This document shows, one piece after another, positions 1 through 14,300 of a stretch of 64,000 nucleotides of DNA. Source of the stretch: Sipunculus nudus (taxonomy: Eukaryota; Annelida; Sipuncula; Golfingiida; Sipunculidae); NCBI GenBank assembly GCA_026874595.1, contig CM049314.1:70696300-70760299 (forward strand). Direction: 5' to 3'. The notes beneath the pieces were generated by a model. That model saw only the letters and a program-made list of their open reading frames with translations, had not been told where the DNA came from and made no database searches. Position 1 is the first letter of the stretch, and every line of letters begins with the position of its first letter. Made by a program: the position numbers and the translations under genes.

Positions 1-1354
1 ATGGTCAAAATACCATGCTGATCTAAAAGAATATATTTTCCCCATTGAAACGGAGATACATCAGTTGTATTTGAAAATAATAAGAGCTTAATGAGACATT
101 TGATGATTGCAGATTTAGACAGAAGAAAAAAATAAAAGGAAAAGAGAGGAGAAAAAAATCCGAAAAACCTTGACGCCGTTCTTTGATTAAATCTTTAAAA
201 ATGCTTTTCATCCTATTTATAGTTGTCTGTTCCGTCCACTCATGTCCACCTGTTTTTCTATATATGATCATTTCAATGGTAATATTTCAAAGAGGAAAAG
301 GTAATGTAGGGTAGCAACTAAGAGGGTAAATAAATACCTACCTGACACCCTTTTACAGAAACAGAATTATTTAAAATATGAGAAAACAGTGTACATTTCA
401 CAACATATCAACATCACTTATGGCATTCAGATTCATTGGTCACATAAAAACATCCTATATTGGCTAATGATTTATAAAAGAAAATTATCCAAAAAGAAAC
501 CAGGTGGACCCAATTGGTTGAATCCAGTATAAAACTTTTCATAAACACTCCTTAGAAAATGACTAGGTCTTTGAAAAGTCCAGTGACAGAAAGAATAAAA
601 GTAGGAAAGAAAAAAGGCTCAGTTTATTACACGGACCAAAATCAAACTTTGTCTTTTCAAACATTATATTTAAACTAGCAATCTGCATTCTAGCAAATGC
701 TAGCTTCAGTCATTCGCTTATTCGTCCAATATTCAAAGGTTCATTCGTGCATAAATTACTCAACGTTTGTGGATATTTGTTGATAACATTCCTGAATCTC
801 GACCATGTTCCGGATCGACACCAAAAACAATTCTGCATTTTCCTTTTCCGGAAACGCCATGATTGCATGAGTAATGTTGTAATATGTTATAACAAACAAA
901 TACACACACGAATGGGAATGAGCGCATACATTAGTTGCGGAGGCAATTAGATAGTACATGCACTTAGTAATGAAAAAAAAAATGTTTCAGATATTTTGAG
1001 TTACGTTGCTTACAGTCTGAAACCTGCAGCTGACGCCTTTGACGCACGAATACATATCAAGTTTTGAACAGATAACAGACTTGTAAACAATGTTAAACAT
1101 CGAGCCATGTTTCGAGAAGACTTGAACAGGTTAAAACATGGGCAAGTACTTGTATTTAGGAATGTTTCTGTCTAGCTTTTATCTTTTAAATGATTGTGGA
1201 GTAGTTTGCATCTCGGGATATGGAGTTATTTGCAAAAAGATTTATTACATGACTGATTAGACACAAAAGCTTGCTATAACCATTCTCTCATAACATCTAG
1301 TACTTTTATTATGTTAATCACCAACTTCTGTTTACCCCAGATATTCATCATGTG

Positions 1355-1440
1355 ATATACTGTGGTTGTCTTCTTATTTGCGGTGGTTTCAAATTCGCGA
1401 TATTCGCAGTCGCTCCCTGACCGCAAAATTGAAACCACGC
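1355..1440. repeat. MITE-like repeat end (ACTGTGGTT terminus)
   Basis: Begins with ATACTGTGGTTGTC and contains TTCGCGATATTCGC followed by an inverted copy of its own GTGGTTTCAA arm. The same terminus in reverse (AACCACAGTAT) ends related pieces at about 2600-2618 and 12130-12150. CGCGAA-rich pieces also lie near 11715-11770, 19290-19350 and 21555-21640. Class unknown; a small non-autonomous DNA transposon is plausible. Confidence 0.4.
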
Positions 1441-4055
1441 AGTTTTGAATTCATATATACAAGACCATGATCATTAATTTCAGAAGCTGCAGATAGTTTG
1501 CGACATTTGAGATTTTTCTTCAGCTACGTAGTGATGTTCATCGAGCCTGGTGCATATACGTTAAATGATTCAGGGAGAATGACAGGGCCCATTTAAAATA
1601 ATATTGGTTGGCTTAGATGCAAAAACCGTGACCCTTTGCAGGTGCGTGCTAACGCCGGCAGACGCGCCCGGCAGTTTTTCCTGTCCCCCGGCACATGACT
1701 GGAAAGTGTTAGTGCCCGCTGGGCAGTAATATTTAAAAATTACGTGTATGTGTGCCAAGTTAGATGACATACAGTGCCGCTTAAAATGAATATTGAGAAG
1801 AAGTACTCTTTCACATTGTACCGTATTTACTCATGTTAATGAATAAAATATGCAATCAAAGTAGTGAACGTAGCCGCTAGGGTCGCGCCACCTTGTAACT
1901 GTATAAAGGACTAATTCTGTGAAATCGTGACTCGCCAAAGGATATATGATTGGCTAGTGATGACGTGAATTTTAATATATTTGAAAGGTCACAGTTCATT
2001 TTGGGGCCAAAGTGCCGTAAAACAGTGGAATATTATGTTTTGCTTCAGATTCTAACTGTAAGAAAATGAATACGGTTCCTTCATCCACCTATAGGGAAGT
2101 AATTAGCAACATAAACGGCACTCAAATTAATCGGGGCACATCGCTGCCTTTGATACTGAAACAAGGGGGCTCCCTACAGGCGTCCCTTGTTGGTTGAGCA
2201 GGTGATTACGACTCGACTTTTAATTAACAGGAGTAAGATACCCTTATCAAGACAGTTTCCCTAAACAAACTTAATATACGGCTTTGTAGTTACAGGTTTG
2301 TTTCTCGACATACCTTAATAACGTGTGAGTTGTTTTTAATGAGCCTCGGCTCTGAACTTATTACAGCCAGCGGGGTCAATGCTTTCCGCAGGCGTCGGCT
2401 CAGCCGTCTGTGAATGTTCGAACATGCGATGTCCGGACAGAGAAATTGTAGACCTAGATAATAGTGAAATCACCGGTTAATGAAATAAATTTTGATAATA
2501 AAATATACTACTAGACCAATGATAGAACGCGAAAAAGGAACCCCGTGAAACTTTTTAAAATATAGAAACCGCGAAAATTCAGCCCGCCGAAGTAAAGGCA
2601 ACCACAGTATGTTATAAAAAATTATCTCAAGATATTTGACCTTATACGTGATATTACGTATACGCGATGACCAAGTATACAATTCCCTTTTACACTTTGC
2701 TTTACGGTTATTTTGGTCAATACTATATTAACAATACAGTACATGAGCGTTTTACATTATAGCTAGCTTAGTTTTTATAGCTCGGGCCATAAACCATGAG
2801 TAGTTGGTATATACAATGCCCTTAGAACATCAATATTTCGTTTAAAAAATAACGGAAGATTGCATGATAGATTGTTATCCAAAATGTCTGACTACAAATC
2901 GTTTTTAGAAAATACGCTCTTGACCCCCTCTGTGCTATTCGCACGCCCCCTCCCCCCCCCCCCCCCCCCCACACACACACACATACACACACAAGCGCCA
3001 AGGATCACTTCTGTGTCTGCTAAAAGGGTTATGACGGCCGAAGAAACAACTGTGAAAATAATTAAACCATTAAACAGTTGTATCAGCCGAGTGCAATGTT
3101 AGCCGTGAAAACACGACTCAGAAGGCGCCCCAATTGGACCGATACGGACTACATTGAGTGGTTGACGCCATCCTGTCGAAAACTGCGCTGCAGTGACCGT
3201 GTATACGATATCGCTGTGCAAAACAGGTGTTCTAAACATTAGGTAATGTATGAGAAAATAACACAAAATTTAACATGAAATCCTTTATTTCGAAGCCTTT
3301 GGTGAACACCAAATTCCCTCGCACGACCTTACTTTCACTCACATTATTCTTCGAAAAACATGCTTATTTCAGGGTAAAATCAATTTCGTACATTGCGGGT
3401 GTTTTAAAAAGCGGAAAACCACTTAACACCTTATACTTCTAAGAGGTAACAAAATGTTTCCCCATCGCGATTTTGAGTGCAGTTTTTGACATGGCATATC
3501 ATGCCACCCTGATATCTTGATTCACTCTTATATGTCGGAGGTAAAAAAAAGCAAATATGTGGTCTGTTGAGTTTTATACGTGACATTTATGAATTATAAT
3601 GAAGATTTCCTGTGGCCGATTACAATGGCCTTTCCTATCTGCTGTTTGGTTTTAAATCCTTTAAGTTTGAAATTTAAGATCAGCAGAATAAAATTTTATC
3701 AATATTTGCTTCGCATTTTTTTAACTGCGATAATATGACTTTGTTTGGACAACAAGCGGTTGAGCATTATCAGACCATTCGACCACCAGTGTCGTTTATC
3801 ACTGTTCACACGATAAGTCTTATACACAGCAACTCCTGAGAGTATAAAAAACTTTTTTACTTACTACAAAAAATAAATACATTCAAAATTTCACAACTCC
3901 TTGGCCTTGTTAAAATACTAGGCATATCACAGGCGAAGTAAAGAACGATCATTTGCATATTTAATACACAGGTGACAAAAATCGGCCCTTTATCAATGAC
4001 TTCAACACTTTATAGTTATCTATTAGTATTTAGAATTTTTAAGTCCGTTTCTTTA

Positions 4056-4092
4056 TAATATATTTATATATATATATATATATATATATTAT
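4056..4092. repeat. (TA)n microsatellite
   Basis: Pure TA dinucleotide run following an AT-rich lead-in. Confidence 0.9.
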
Positions 4093-4521
4093 TGACTTCG
4101 AATGTCACCTCAACATCGAGATACATAATATATAGTTTCAGCAATTTGTACAATATCACACCATAAATAGTGTCCACGAGTATAAACGTCAGCAATGGTG
4201 ATAACAGTAAATTCTCGATTATAAGTCGAGAGAACAGGTGGCACGTTCGGAAAATCGGTAATGGCATGAACAAATCCGTCAGAACTTCAATATGAGAGGA
4301 TGTTGATAAGGAAAGGCTAATATATATTTAAAAATTTCGAACTTCCTTCTTGATGACAAAAATCCCTTAATTCCAACTGTATAAATCCAAAATCTTTGCT
4401 AAAACATAAAACCGCAGTAAATCTTAACGATAATATCATTCTCTCTCTCTCGTATTCCATTTAAGAAATTTAAAACTACTTCTTTCATGGACACTCACAC
4501 ACAAACACCATCACACACAAA

Positions 4522-4544
4522 TATACATATATATATTATATATG

Positions 4545-4625
<81 letters not shown>

Positions 4626-4626
4626 T
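4522..4626. repeat. compound (TA)n-(GA)n microsatellite
   Basis: About 80 bp of TA repeats passing directly into about 22 bp of GA repeats, just downstream of the protease stop codon (in gene orientation). Confidence 0.9.
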
Positions 4627-4864
4627 ATTTCCTCCATCTTAGTAAGTTTCTTTGGCATTTAAATAAAAGAGGAATATGAAATTATATATATGGAATACAG
4701 CACGTGGGAGCATCAGTATTGTATGATGATAAAAAATGTATATAAAAAAACTTGAAAATAGGTATATAAGCTTTGGTATTATTATGGACATATTTTTTTG
4801 TAAAATGAGTAATGAAAAAAAAACTGAGTACACCACCAAACACACAATATACATCATATAGCTG

Positions 4865-5197
4865 CTAATGTTTTACAAGAAGATATATCATTATCAAAAA
4901 GATCATAACGCGAAATACATTGCCGTGCACTGTTCCACGAGCATTTATAGCTGTCACTCCCGTGGCTATCATCGCATTACTGGCGGTGTTATTGACAGGA
5001 GTATTTACGGTAACGTTCGTATCGTTATTGTGAATATTGTTTATCCAGTCAATATAGCTGCTTATTCGAGTGTATACGGACGGATGACTCTGATAACACG
5101 TGATGTTGTCGTCACCTTTACCCCATGACGTAATACCAGCCACGATCCAGGGGTCATTTGGGCTCCGCCGACACTGCAAGGGGCCGCCACTGTCACC
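4865..5197 (-). CDS. protease exon 6: catalytic Ser, stalk and hydrophobic tail
   Basis: Acceptor ATTTTACAG, then GDSGGP in frame. It continues with [17 protein letters not shown] and [14 protein letters not shown], then an Asn/Thr-rich stalk with sequons (NDT, NVT, NNT) and a hydrophobic end before TAG. Confidence 0.92.
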   Translation of the reverse strand, partial: GDSGGPLQCRRSPNDPWIVAGITSWGKGDDNITCYQSHPSVYTRISSYIDWINNIHNNDTNVTVNTPVNNTASNAMIATGVTAINARGTVHGNVFRVMIFLIMIYLLVKH

Positions 5198-8100
5198 CTG
5201 TAAAATATTACACCGATTATATATGTATCACAACCAGCAGCAGATGTCATTAACAAAAACACGAATACCACAAATAAAATCATCGTCTAAAACATATCAG
5301 TTAATATAATTATGTTACGTACAATTACATAAACGTGATCCAGTCCCCAACAGTTGTATACTGTGTGAGGATAGTTAAAACGGGAGCTCAGCGCTCAAAT
5401 GCTGGTTCACTGGTACTAGAGATTGCAACCATAACCCAATGGGAATCGGTCGCCACTATAGCAGAGCTATTCATGAATATTCATAACCATTAACTTGGTG
5501 TGCTTTTTAAATCGATTTTTATCAAAGGTGTTTTCTCACACTTGATTCAGACCCGTGGACCATAATATTATACAAGAGTAGAACTTCTTTGTGCTATAAA
5601 GGTTGCTGTTTTTAGAAATGGCTTCGGCAAGGAAAAAATAACCCATCGATCACTGCTCATGGGTTGTCCTTGAAGGTAAAAATATAAATAAATTTCAAAT
5701 GGAGATAAAGAGGAAGAGGTAATGACGGCCATGATTGGTTGTAATTATCGGTAAGTAAGAAATTGTTGCAAATAATATGTTGTGATCTTACCATGTGTTT
5801 CCTAATTTTGAAACTGAAACATGTGAGCAGTTTGTGAACCTAAGATCTATACTATTACTATGATCATTTGTTGGCTTTATGATAAGCTGTTCACATTTTA
5901 TCAGTTTACACATTTGCTCATTAGATCTATATTTTGTTATCATATTTCCAATTTTATAAAATGTATACAGTTGCAATATAACTAATTGCCAAGTTCAGTG
6001 GTGCAATTACTTGGTTAGGAGGGGTAGGGATTAAAGTTACAACATCTCTTAATGTAACAAACAAAGCTGATCACTTTATCTCCGATCCTGCTTAGACAGG
6101 AAATAATACTTGTTTCAATCAAATCTTAATTTTTTATTATATATATTTCCTGTATTTGATACATTTTATGGATCCCCAGTGCACAGATGAAAGGACTCAG
6201 TTGGGATGGGGGATGATAAGAGATGGAAAAGCAAAGCAAATTATTTTGTTTCCCATTCTACGGAGTCAGGAAAATAATAAACAAATGTTTGCGTTAGATC
6301 AATTTTTAATTACAACAGTTTTGTTTCAGTTTATAAATTTTATTAATTTACAGTGTAAAATTTATGTTTGAATATATAATTTGATTCACAATTCTAAATT
6401 GCATCAACATATAACGCTAATTTGGTCAGATAACATTATATTTTGCACACATATGAACTAATTTTTTTAAATATAAACATTATTTTTATTTATTTACAAA
6501 AAATAAATATCAGAATTCACAATTCTAAATTGAACCTTTATTTATCAATTATTTGACTCATATATCATCAAATTATGAATACTGATGCTTTCAACTATAT
6601 TTGAATTCGCTTAAATTATTTAAAGGAAATTAATTTTTATAAAATGCTAAATCACAACAAAATGACATCTTCTGGATTACTCCTTGAATTACTATTTCAT
6701 CAAACGTTGTGTGAATTGGAGTGGCAACAGAGACAGTTCGAACAACACCAATTATTGTAATAAACTTGGTGGGGGGGGGGGGGGGGGTCGAAGGGACATA
6801 AGAATTACTGTACGACTGTTAAAGCAGGGGTGCTCTCCTAGTAATGCATTACAAATCAGGTATAAACAGGCAGACTTATATTAAATGATATACAATGACC
6901 AGCATTAGGCTGCCTGGATCTTGACATTTTAAGTGAACACAATAACGCCACTGAAAAAAATGATAACTAGTCTATTTTGTTAGCTTTTATTTAAATTTTT
7001 TTATAATTTAAATCTTTTTGTATGCCTTGTGTGAAATTTGTATTAAGAATGTACTTACAGAAAAAGACGTTCCATAGTCAAGGTTAGGCAAAATTTAAGG
7101 TACTGATTTTATATTTATTCTAATAATCTAAAACAAATTAAAAAATTCTTATCTAATTTGGGTACACAATAGAACTGTGATTAAATGTAGTAATATACTA
7201 GGGAAAAAAAGGCTCTAGCTACAGCATTTGTCAGGTGATGTGAGTAAATATTTTCGGTAATATTTTACAAAGTGTATTGTTTTGCCCATAACTTTTTTTT
7301 ATTATGTAATACTGACCTAATTAGTGATGGAATGTACATAGAAAATATATAAATATATAGGAGAATACTTATGGTAAATATGAAGAAAAACAGATAAGTG
7401 GTTTTGATATGAGGAAGTCCTGAAGGGTTTTAATGGTAAATTGAGTTTTTTTCTCGAAGGAACGAAGCCGCAGTGACCCAGTTTTCTGTTTAATTGGAAA
7501 TTTTGCGAACATCTAACAGTTTGCCACATTTTGGATTTGTAGATCTAACTGTTTCAAAAGGTGCCAGTCTTAGGGACGGATGGATGGACAGAGGGACGGA
7601 CAATATATAGACCATAACTAGAGGTCATTGTTGCATGTCAGAGTGATGACTGCATGATTAAGAAAGAATACTGAAATTTTGAATTTGATATTTATAAATT
7701 ATTGTTTAACATGTAATCAACGGAAATCAACAAATAAGCCTTTTGGCTCAACCAAAATGTATTTAAGTTCTAAGGAAATTAGAAAATGTTCAGTGTCAGC
7801 AACAACGACAAAATTGGTCTCAAAGGCTTAAACAATACCCGAAGGAGAAACGTCATTTCATGGAATGACTTTCTCGATATTTAAATGATTGCATTAAACT
7901 CCGCACTGATAAGTACGGACGCTTATAAGTGTTCACTTAGCTGTCTTATTTCATACGATATCCATACGCAATACGAAGATTATTTTGTTATTACCGTATT
8001 ATGAATCTTGATCTTACCTGACAAGCGGAAGCATTTTTTGACTCGTGTATGACACAGATATGGGTGTGGTAAATCTCTCTGTCTTTATCATCAGCCATCG

Positions 8101-8261
8101 CTGATAAACAGGCATTGTGGGATAGCACGGTCATGTTGACCTCGTGTGGTATATCCGGTTTCTCATCAACACGACTATCTATCGTCAAGAATCGTGACAT
8201 TATGAATTATATTACATATAATATGACTATGATATTCAGGCTATATGGTAGACCTACATTT

Positions 8262-8329
<68 letters not shown>

Positions 8330-11300
8330 TGGGAAGCCTTTTGTTTATATTATTTGATATGTTTTTTATTATTATGGTTGGCGTATGGTTGCTGTCCGTG
8401 TGCACGTACATTGGATTACTCCATACTCGAATACAAGCCGCACCCCAACTCCAACGAGGACCATAACAGTGAAGGGAGAAGACGCAAAAGACGGAGAAAT
8501 ATACCTGGTTTAACCCACCATTCAGTGACAACGAGACCACCAACACTGGACACAAATTCTACACGCTGCTGAACAAAGCTTTACAGCTGGGCATTAACTA
8601 AATTAATTACTGAATTTAAACAATGTTAAATTAATTTAGAGCAGCATGCAAACATGGGCCAGATCATATCAGCGCACAACAAGTCTATATTGAATGAACA
8701 TAAATCACAGCAAATTAATCAGAACAACTTTAACTGAAGAAATAGACAAAAACTGCCTCATTAGTAATGTACTATACCAGGCCACTGTGATACGCAGGGA
8801 CAACCTGAGACCAGAAACATTCATTGGACTGACAGAAAACTCGTTTAAACTCATTACAATGCCCACATCAAGCATAAAAATGCTGAGCACAACAAACATC
8901 ATCTAACAGATCTCTGTGGCCTGGGGATAGAGCAGAGGACTCAAAACCGGGAAACTGTTACTTAAAATCTCAACTGAGAAGAGGTGAGATCTTGTAGGGT
9001 CGGCTCCCACCCAGGGTGAGCGTTCTGCAAGATTTAATGGGAAGGTTGTGCACCTCGGCCGAGTTTCACATGCAAACGAGTAAGACCTAGAATGGAGGTG
9101 GGGGCTCGTGTAATAATTCCTCAGACATTAAACAAACATGATCTGTAGGCGTGGAAGACACCGGGCTTGGTTGACATCATGGAAATGGAATTCTGCTGAT
9201 TAACCTACTTATCAAATGTAATGGGATGGTTACTGTTTTAAGAAAAATAAAGCAGAATTTTAAATCAAACCTGATATGGCCTACCTGTTTTCCCCCACCC
9301 GCTGATGAAACACTCGTTGTTCTGGAAGTCGTCTCCTGGTTGAGGAAGGCGGGCAAGTTGTGCGTAGTTACTCAATGTCACTGGCCGTGACAACTCCGAC
9401 ACGGAGATGTCATTAGGGAAACTTTTGCTGCTCCCGTTATAGTTGGGGTGCTGCTAGATACAAATATAAAATAAATTAGTGAATATTGAACCATCATACA
9501 CGATGCTTAACATATGTATATGGTACCATAAAATAAGTGATTGGTTCATGAGTCCAAATGTTTTTAAAGTTTAAAATATTCCCTGGCTTCCAAAAAAAAG
9601 CCAAAATATTTTTTGCGAATAGTAATCATTCGATATTGTTTATATTATCGAGGACTTGTAGAGGGAGCTTGCATTAAACATGAACCAATCTGTCATGAGT
9701 TATGGATTTTCTGTTAGGTTTGTTCACTCAATTGTTTATCTACATCAATGGCCTTTTGGTGTTTCATCCCAAAAGCAATTAATGCTGCTAAGACTGTTAA
9801 GCCAATATTTACTTAATTGAGCACAAGCTATATTGAGCACACAAAGTGTAGCCCCTTGTTTAGGGTAGCCGTTTACGTTTACTCCGACAATAGGTTCAGA
9901 CTGAAAGTTACATTAAAGGGAACTATTCATATATTAGGTACATTAAGTATACATGCAATATGATGTGTTCTTCTTAAAATATCATAGTATCTCTCAATAT
10001 TTCGTTATATATCGTTTGGTTACTAATGTACACGAGTAGAAAAAAACTTGCATCTGGCGCGATCAGTTGAGCTAAACAGAAACATGGCACGAACGCCATC
10101 TGGAGGCCGAACTGCGTAACTCCACAAATCAAGTTTTTTTCAAGATTAAAACCGTTGTTCCTTCTTTCATGATTCTTCTTCGTTGGGGTAAGGCGTTATG
10201 GTAAACAGACACACGTGGACAGTGTTAACTTACACAGAGAATCATAACAACGTATGAAACAGGTTATTCGAGGGAATATATCCGTGTGCAGGGATGATTT
10301 GCTGAGAAAAATGTGTATACAGCCGTAATGAATTAATAGCGTGGGATAATACACATATTATTGCATATGAATATATAACTTAAAATAGATTTTAAAACCA
10401 GTAAGGTAGGTGAGGTTGACGAATCTGACTTTGAAAGCTTTTACAAACATTTTTGAATTCACACATATGTTTTTAAACGGATAATAATTAAGCCAAATAC
10501 GCTACAAAGGACTGGAAATGTATGCATAACAAATAAATGTGTTACGCACGTTAAATATTCGCTCTATAGGAATGAGTTGTCCTTGATCCAGGTCACTGAT
10601 GTCGTGACCTCCGACCCAGACTTGGTAAAACGCTTTATCACTGTAAAACAGACACATGTCATAATTTGCCTCTTATTTATACTTGAATATTCACACGAAT
10701 ATTTATCTTCGCCAAGGGTTACGTTTTTGCCGGCGTTAGTTTGTTTTTCCGTTAGCAACATTACTCACAAAGTTATTAACGGAGTTTTCATAATAGCTCA
10801 ACGATGATACAAGAAACAATTGATTAAAATTTGGAAATAGGATTTTTTAAAGGAAAAATGCTACATTTCCGACAATGCCATCACTAATGAGCTGCCTTGG
10901 CGGAGGTCTGCGCTCTCTGAGCGCGTTTCTAGTTTCAGATAAAGTTACATTACCATTTAAAGATAAAAAAAAAAGAAATAGTCAACTTAAATAAAAACGA
11001 ATGTATATAACTAATTTAACGGAATAATGTGTATATATTACACAATTATGCATTTTTCGTCAACAAAATAAGAACGAATTAAAGATGTGTCATACTTACT
11101 ACTGTGTGCAGTGTGCAGCGCTCAGGATAAGGTTCCGTGATATAAGGACTGCACCACACGCCTGACGGTATGTTGTTATGCCGAGCAAAATGGTTACCTG
11201 CCACGGCCAGCGCCCTCTAGCGGTTTCCCATCCATTTACGATGAAAGGGACTTGCTTTGACTGTTGATTCTTTCCTGAAAAACATCAATTTTACAATTGA

Positions 11301-14300
11301 CCTGGTTATGACCTTAACGTGACCCTGTTTGAATATTCATATTTTGGCTATGTAATATTTAAACCATGACATATTCCGCCTATGAATAACATATTTCGGA
11401 GAAAAAAAGGTACAATCGATTCAGCCTAATTGAATATCGTATGTCACGTGATAATATTCATTTAAGCGACGTATTCAAATAAATGGTGTGTATACCTTCA
11501 AGGTTTTAGCTGTCATTATGATAATATGAACTGACGTTTGATGACATGCGTATTTTTCGCGTTATTCAGAGCGTTCCCGATTATCACTTTTTTTTATTTT
11601 TCTTTTAAGGATTTTTCTTTTCAGGTCATTGATTTATTTACTATGTACATGTACTAATTTTCCGGAACATTTACCCCAATCCTATCTAAAGTGTATTTTG
11701 TTAAATGGTTGCTGTGGATGACTTTCGCGATTTTCAATTTTCAATGTTTCGCGATGGTTAAATTTTCGAGATCTTATCATACAGCTCCTCCACGTATTAT
11801 ATCTTTAATAACATTAGTTATTAAATATGCGCTAAAATAGCTGACATTTTAGGACCCATGGTAACATTGAACGAGCTGGACTTATGTTAACTACTTGCAC
11901 TTAATATAAAAAAATGTTATTATTTATGATAGCAATAATTTATTCATGGATAACATATGGCGAAAAGACTGATTATCATATGTTGACCGACGATTTTTGC
12001 GCATGCGCAGTGATATCAGTTAAAGTGAGGGTACATATCATTGATGACTCTTCATCTGTGTTGATGAGTCATCTTATTCACGAGGCTTAACTTCCGCGAT
12101 ATTTGCCCTTTCGTGAATTGGAACTTTCGCGAACAAAATGCAACCACAGTATGTAACAGACTCTATAATGATATGTGGAAAGGGAAGTAAATAAATAAAA
12201 ACATCCGGGAATTGAAATACAACGTATATCATTGTATAAGTTTGTATAAGTTTGTATAAGTTTGTATAAGTTGTATAAGTTGTATAAGAGAATTTTCAGA
12301 TGATATAATATTGGGATTATTTCGTTTTGCTCATTTTATAATTTCATTGTTATCATAACGAAAGATACTATTTTTCCATCCTCTTTTCAACTCTATATAA
12401 AACAAGGTGTTGCAGGTCGAGATACAAATTTGTTGTAATTTTAAGCAATTAACTTTCCGTTCTTATTATTACCTTAAATAATAAATATCGAGTGCAATAT
12501 TTTCTATACATCTTTAAACAATATTTAATGTGATATATAACACGTAGTAAAATCTTATACATATAGGCTAGCTACAAAACGATTGGCATCGCCTTTTCAG
12601 TGTTCACGATTTATTAATATAATATGGCTTCTGCACGGAATACCCTCATCTTTATTGCTATTAGACGGCCATGAGTACGCAAACAAACCCCGAGCACCTG
12701 TTGTGGGAACGCCCAACACGGAGACGTCAAGGCTGGTGATCTGGTGATACGTTTGTAGTGTCAACGGCCAACCCATAATTAACTAGAATTATGACGCAAA
12801 CCAACCTCTTATTCTTAAATTAAGTAATATAGATTAACAAAAACTCGACCCCCTCAAAATGTAACATTTGGCACAGCGTCATATAAAAAGTTTTGCAATG
12901 TTTCCGTGTGTATCTAATCTTGTATACACTTTGTTGTCCTGTTAACCACTTTATTTCGACATGATAACAGACCAAAGGGGCTGTTGAAAATATTTAGTTT
13001 TTACATGCAATGCATTGACCAACTATTTACATACAGTGTGAAAAATATTAAAACATTAGTGGCCACATCTGCACCATTAGTTTATTATTCATATGCTAAA
13101 AGTTATAACATAATCAAAACCTAGTAGTCAGTGATGCAGTCGAACTACGAGGGCAAGAGTGACACCGGGACCGAGACCTTGGGAGCCACAGTATCCCAGG
13201 ACGAAAGTCTGAGACGTGTTTTTACCAAATGTTATCTACTGCTTTGTTCCATAAAATATCAATGAACCCAATATATTAAGAGTAATAATAATCAATAATA
13301 AATTATTATTAACAGATTGTGTTAGCGGTGTACATTTACAAATGATGGTGAGGGAATAAATAAATAAATGAATAAATAATGAGTCTCTTTTTGCCACGCA
13401 AGTCTCCCCTCCTTAAGGGCCTCCAATACAAAAATTTTAGGGGAAAATATGGAGTAATTCAAAAGTTTGAGGTTTACAAAAGTCCTAGATGTTTTAAGAT
13501 TTAACCTTAAGGATAAAGGTCAAGGTCACCAGTTTTCGAACACATCCGAGATTTTGGTAGAAAAAAAAATCACTTTTCACAGACCACCACTAAATGTCTA
13601 ACCCAAGGAGGGGACATAATAAGCAGAGAAGGCAACATAAACAGAGAGTTAATCACACATACATATAGTTTGTTGCATACTTAATAAAACCTAAATATCA
13701 ACTAGGTTTACATAGAATTATAGAAGGCCACACAAAAATCTGATTGTTTGAAAACCTAGACGAAGAACCTCTGAGGCCAGGGACAAGACCAGGACCTATG
13801 AGACAAAGACCAGGACCGCCTAGACCAAGACCGAGGACTTTTAAGACCAAGACCTCCGAGACTAAGACCTAGACCAGGACCTCCGAGACCAGTACCGATT
13901 AGACCAAGACCTAGACCAGGACTTCCAAGACCAGGACCACCTAGACCAAGACCTAGACCAGGACTTCCAAGACCAGGACCGATAAGACCAAGACCTAGAC
14001 CAGGACTTCCAAGACCAGGACCACCTAGGCCAAGACCTAGACTAGGACTTCAAAGACCAGGACCACCTAGACCAAGACCTAGACCAAGGCTTCCAAGACC
14101 AGGACCGATTAGGCCAAGATCTAGACCAGGGCTTCCAAGACCAGGACCGACTAGATCAAGACCTAGACCAGGACCTCCAGGACCAAGACTTCAGAGACCA
14201 AAACCTACACCAGGACTTCGAAGACTAGGACCGCTCAGACCAAGACATGGACAAGGCCTTCCAAGATCAGGACCTCCGAGACCAAGACCTAGAACAGGAC

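Larger units (their letters stand above)
1..4864. other. non-coding 3' flank of protease gene, repeats only
   Basis: No convincing exon seen. It holds a poly-C/(CA)n tract near 2948-2993, a MITE-like repeat piece at about 1355-1440 whose inner arms are inverted (GCGGTGGTTTCAA against TTGAAACCACGC), a related piece at about 2540-2620 ending in AACCACAGTAT, and two (TA)n tracts near its right end. Short open frames here look like chance AT-rich frames. Confidence 0.5.

Noticed and set aside
8115-8555. Open frames with long Ile-Tyr runs
   Set aside because: They are (TA)n microsatellites read as codons. The same applies near 4064, 26796, 28904 and 63400.
8694-8906. Separate small gene at 8.7-8.9 kb
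   Set aside because: The peptide is the GIY-YIG piece of the decayed PLE fragment, not an independent gene.
10564-10761. 65-codon minus-strand frame over protease exon 3
   Set aside because: Wrong frame. The splice-phased frame between 10550 and 10640 gives the protease residues.
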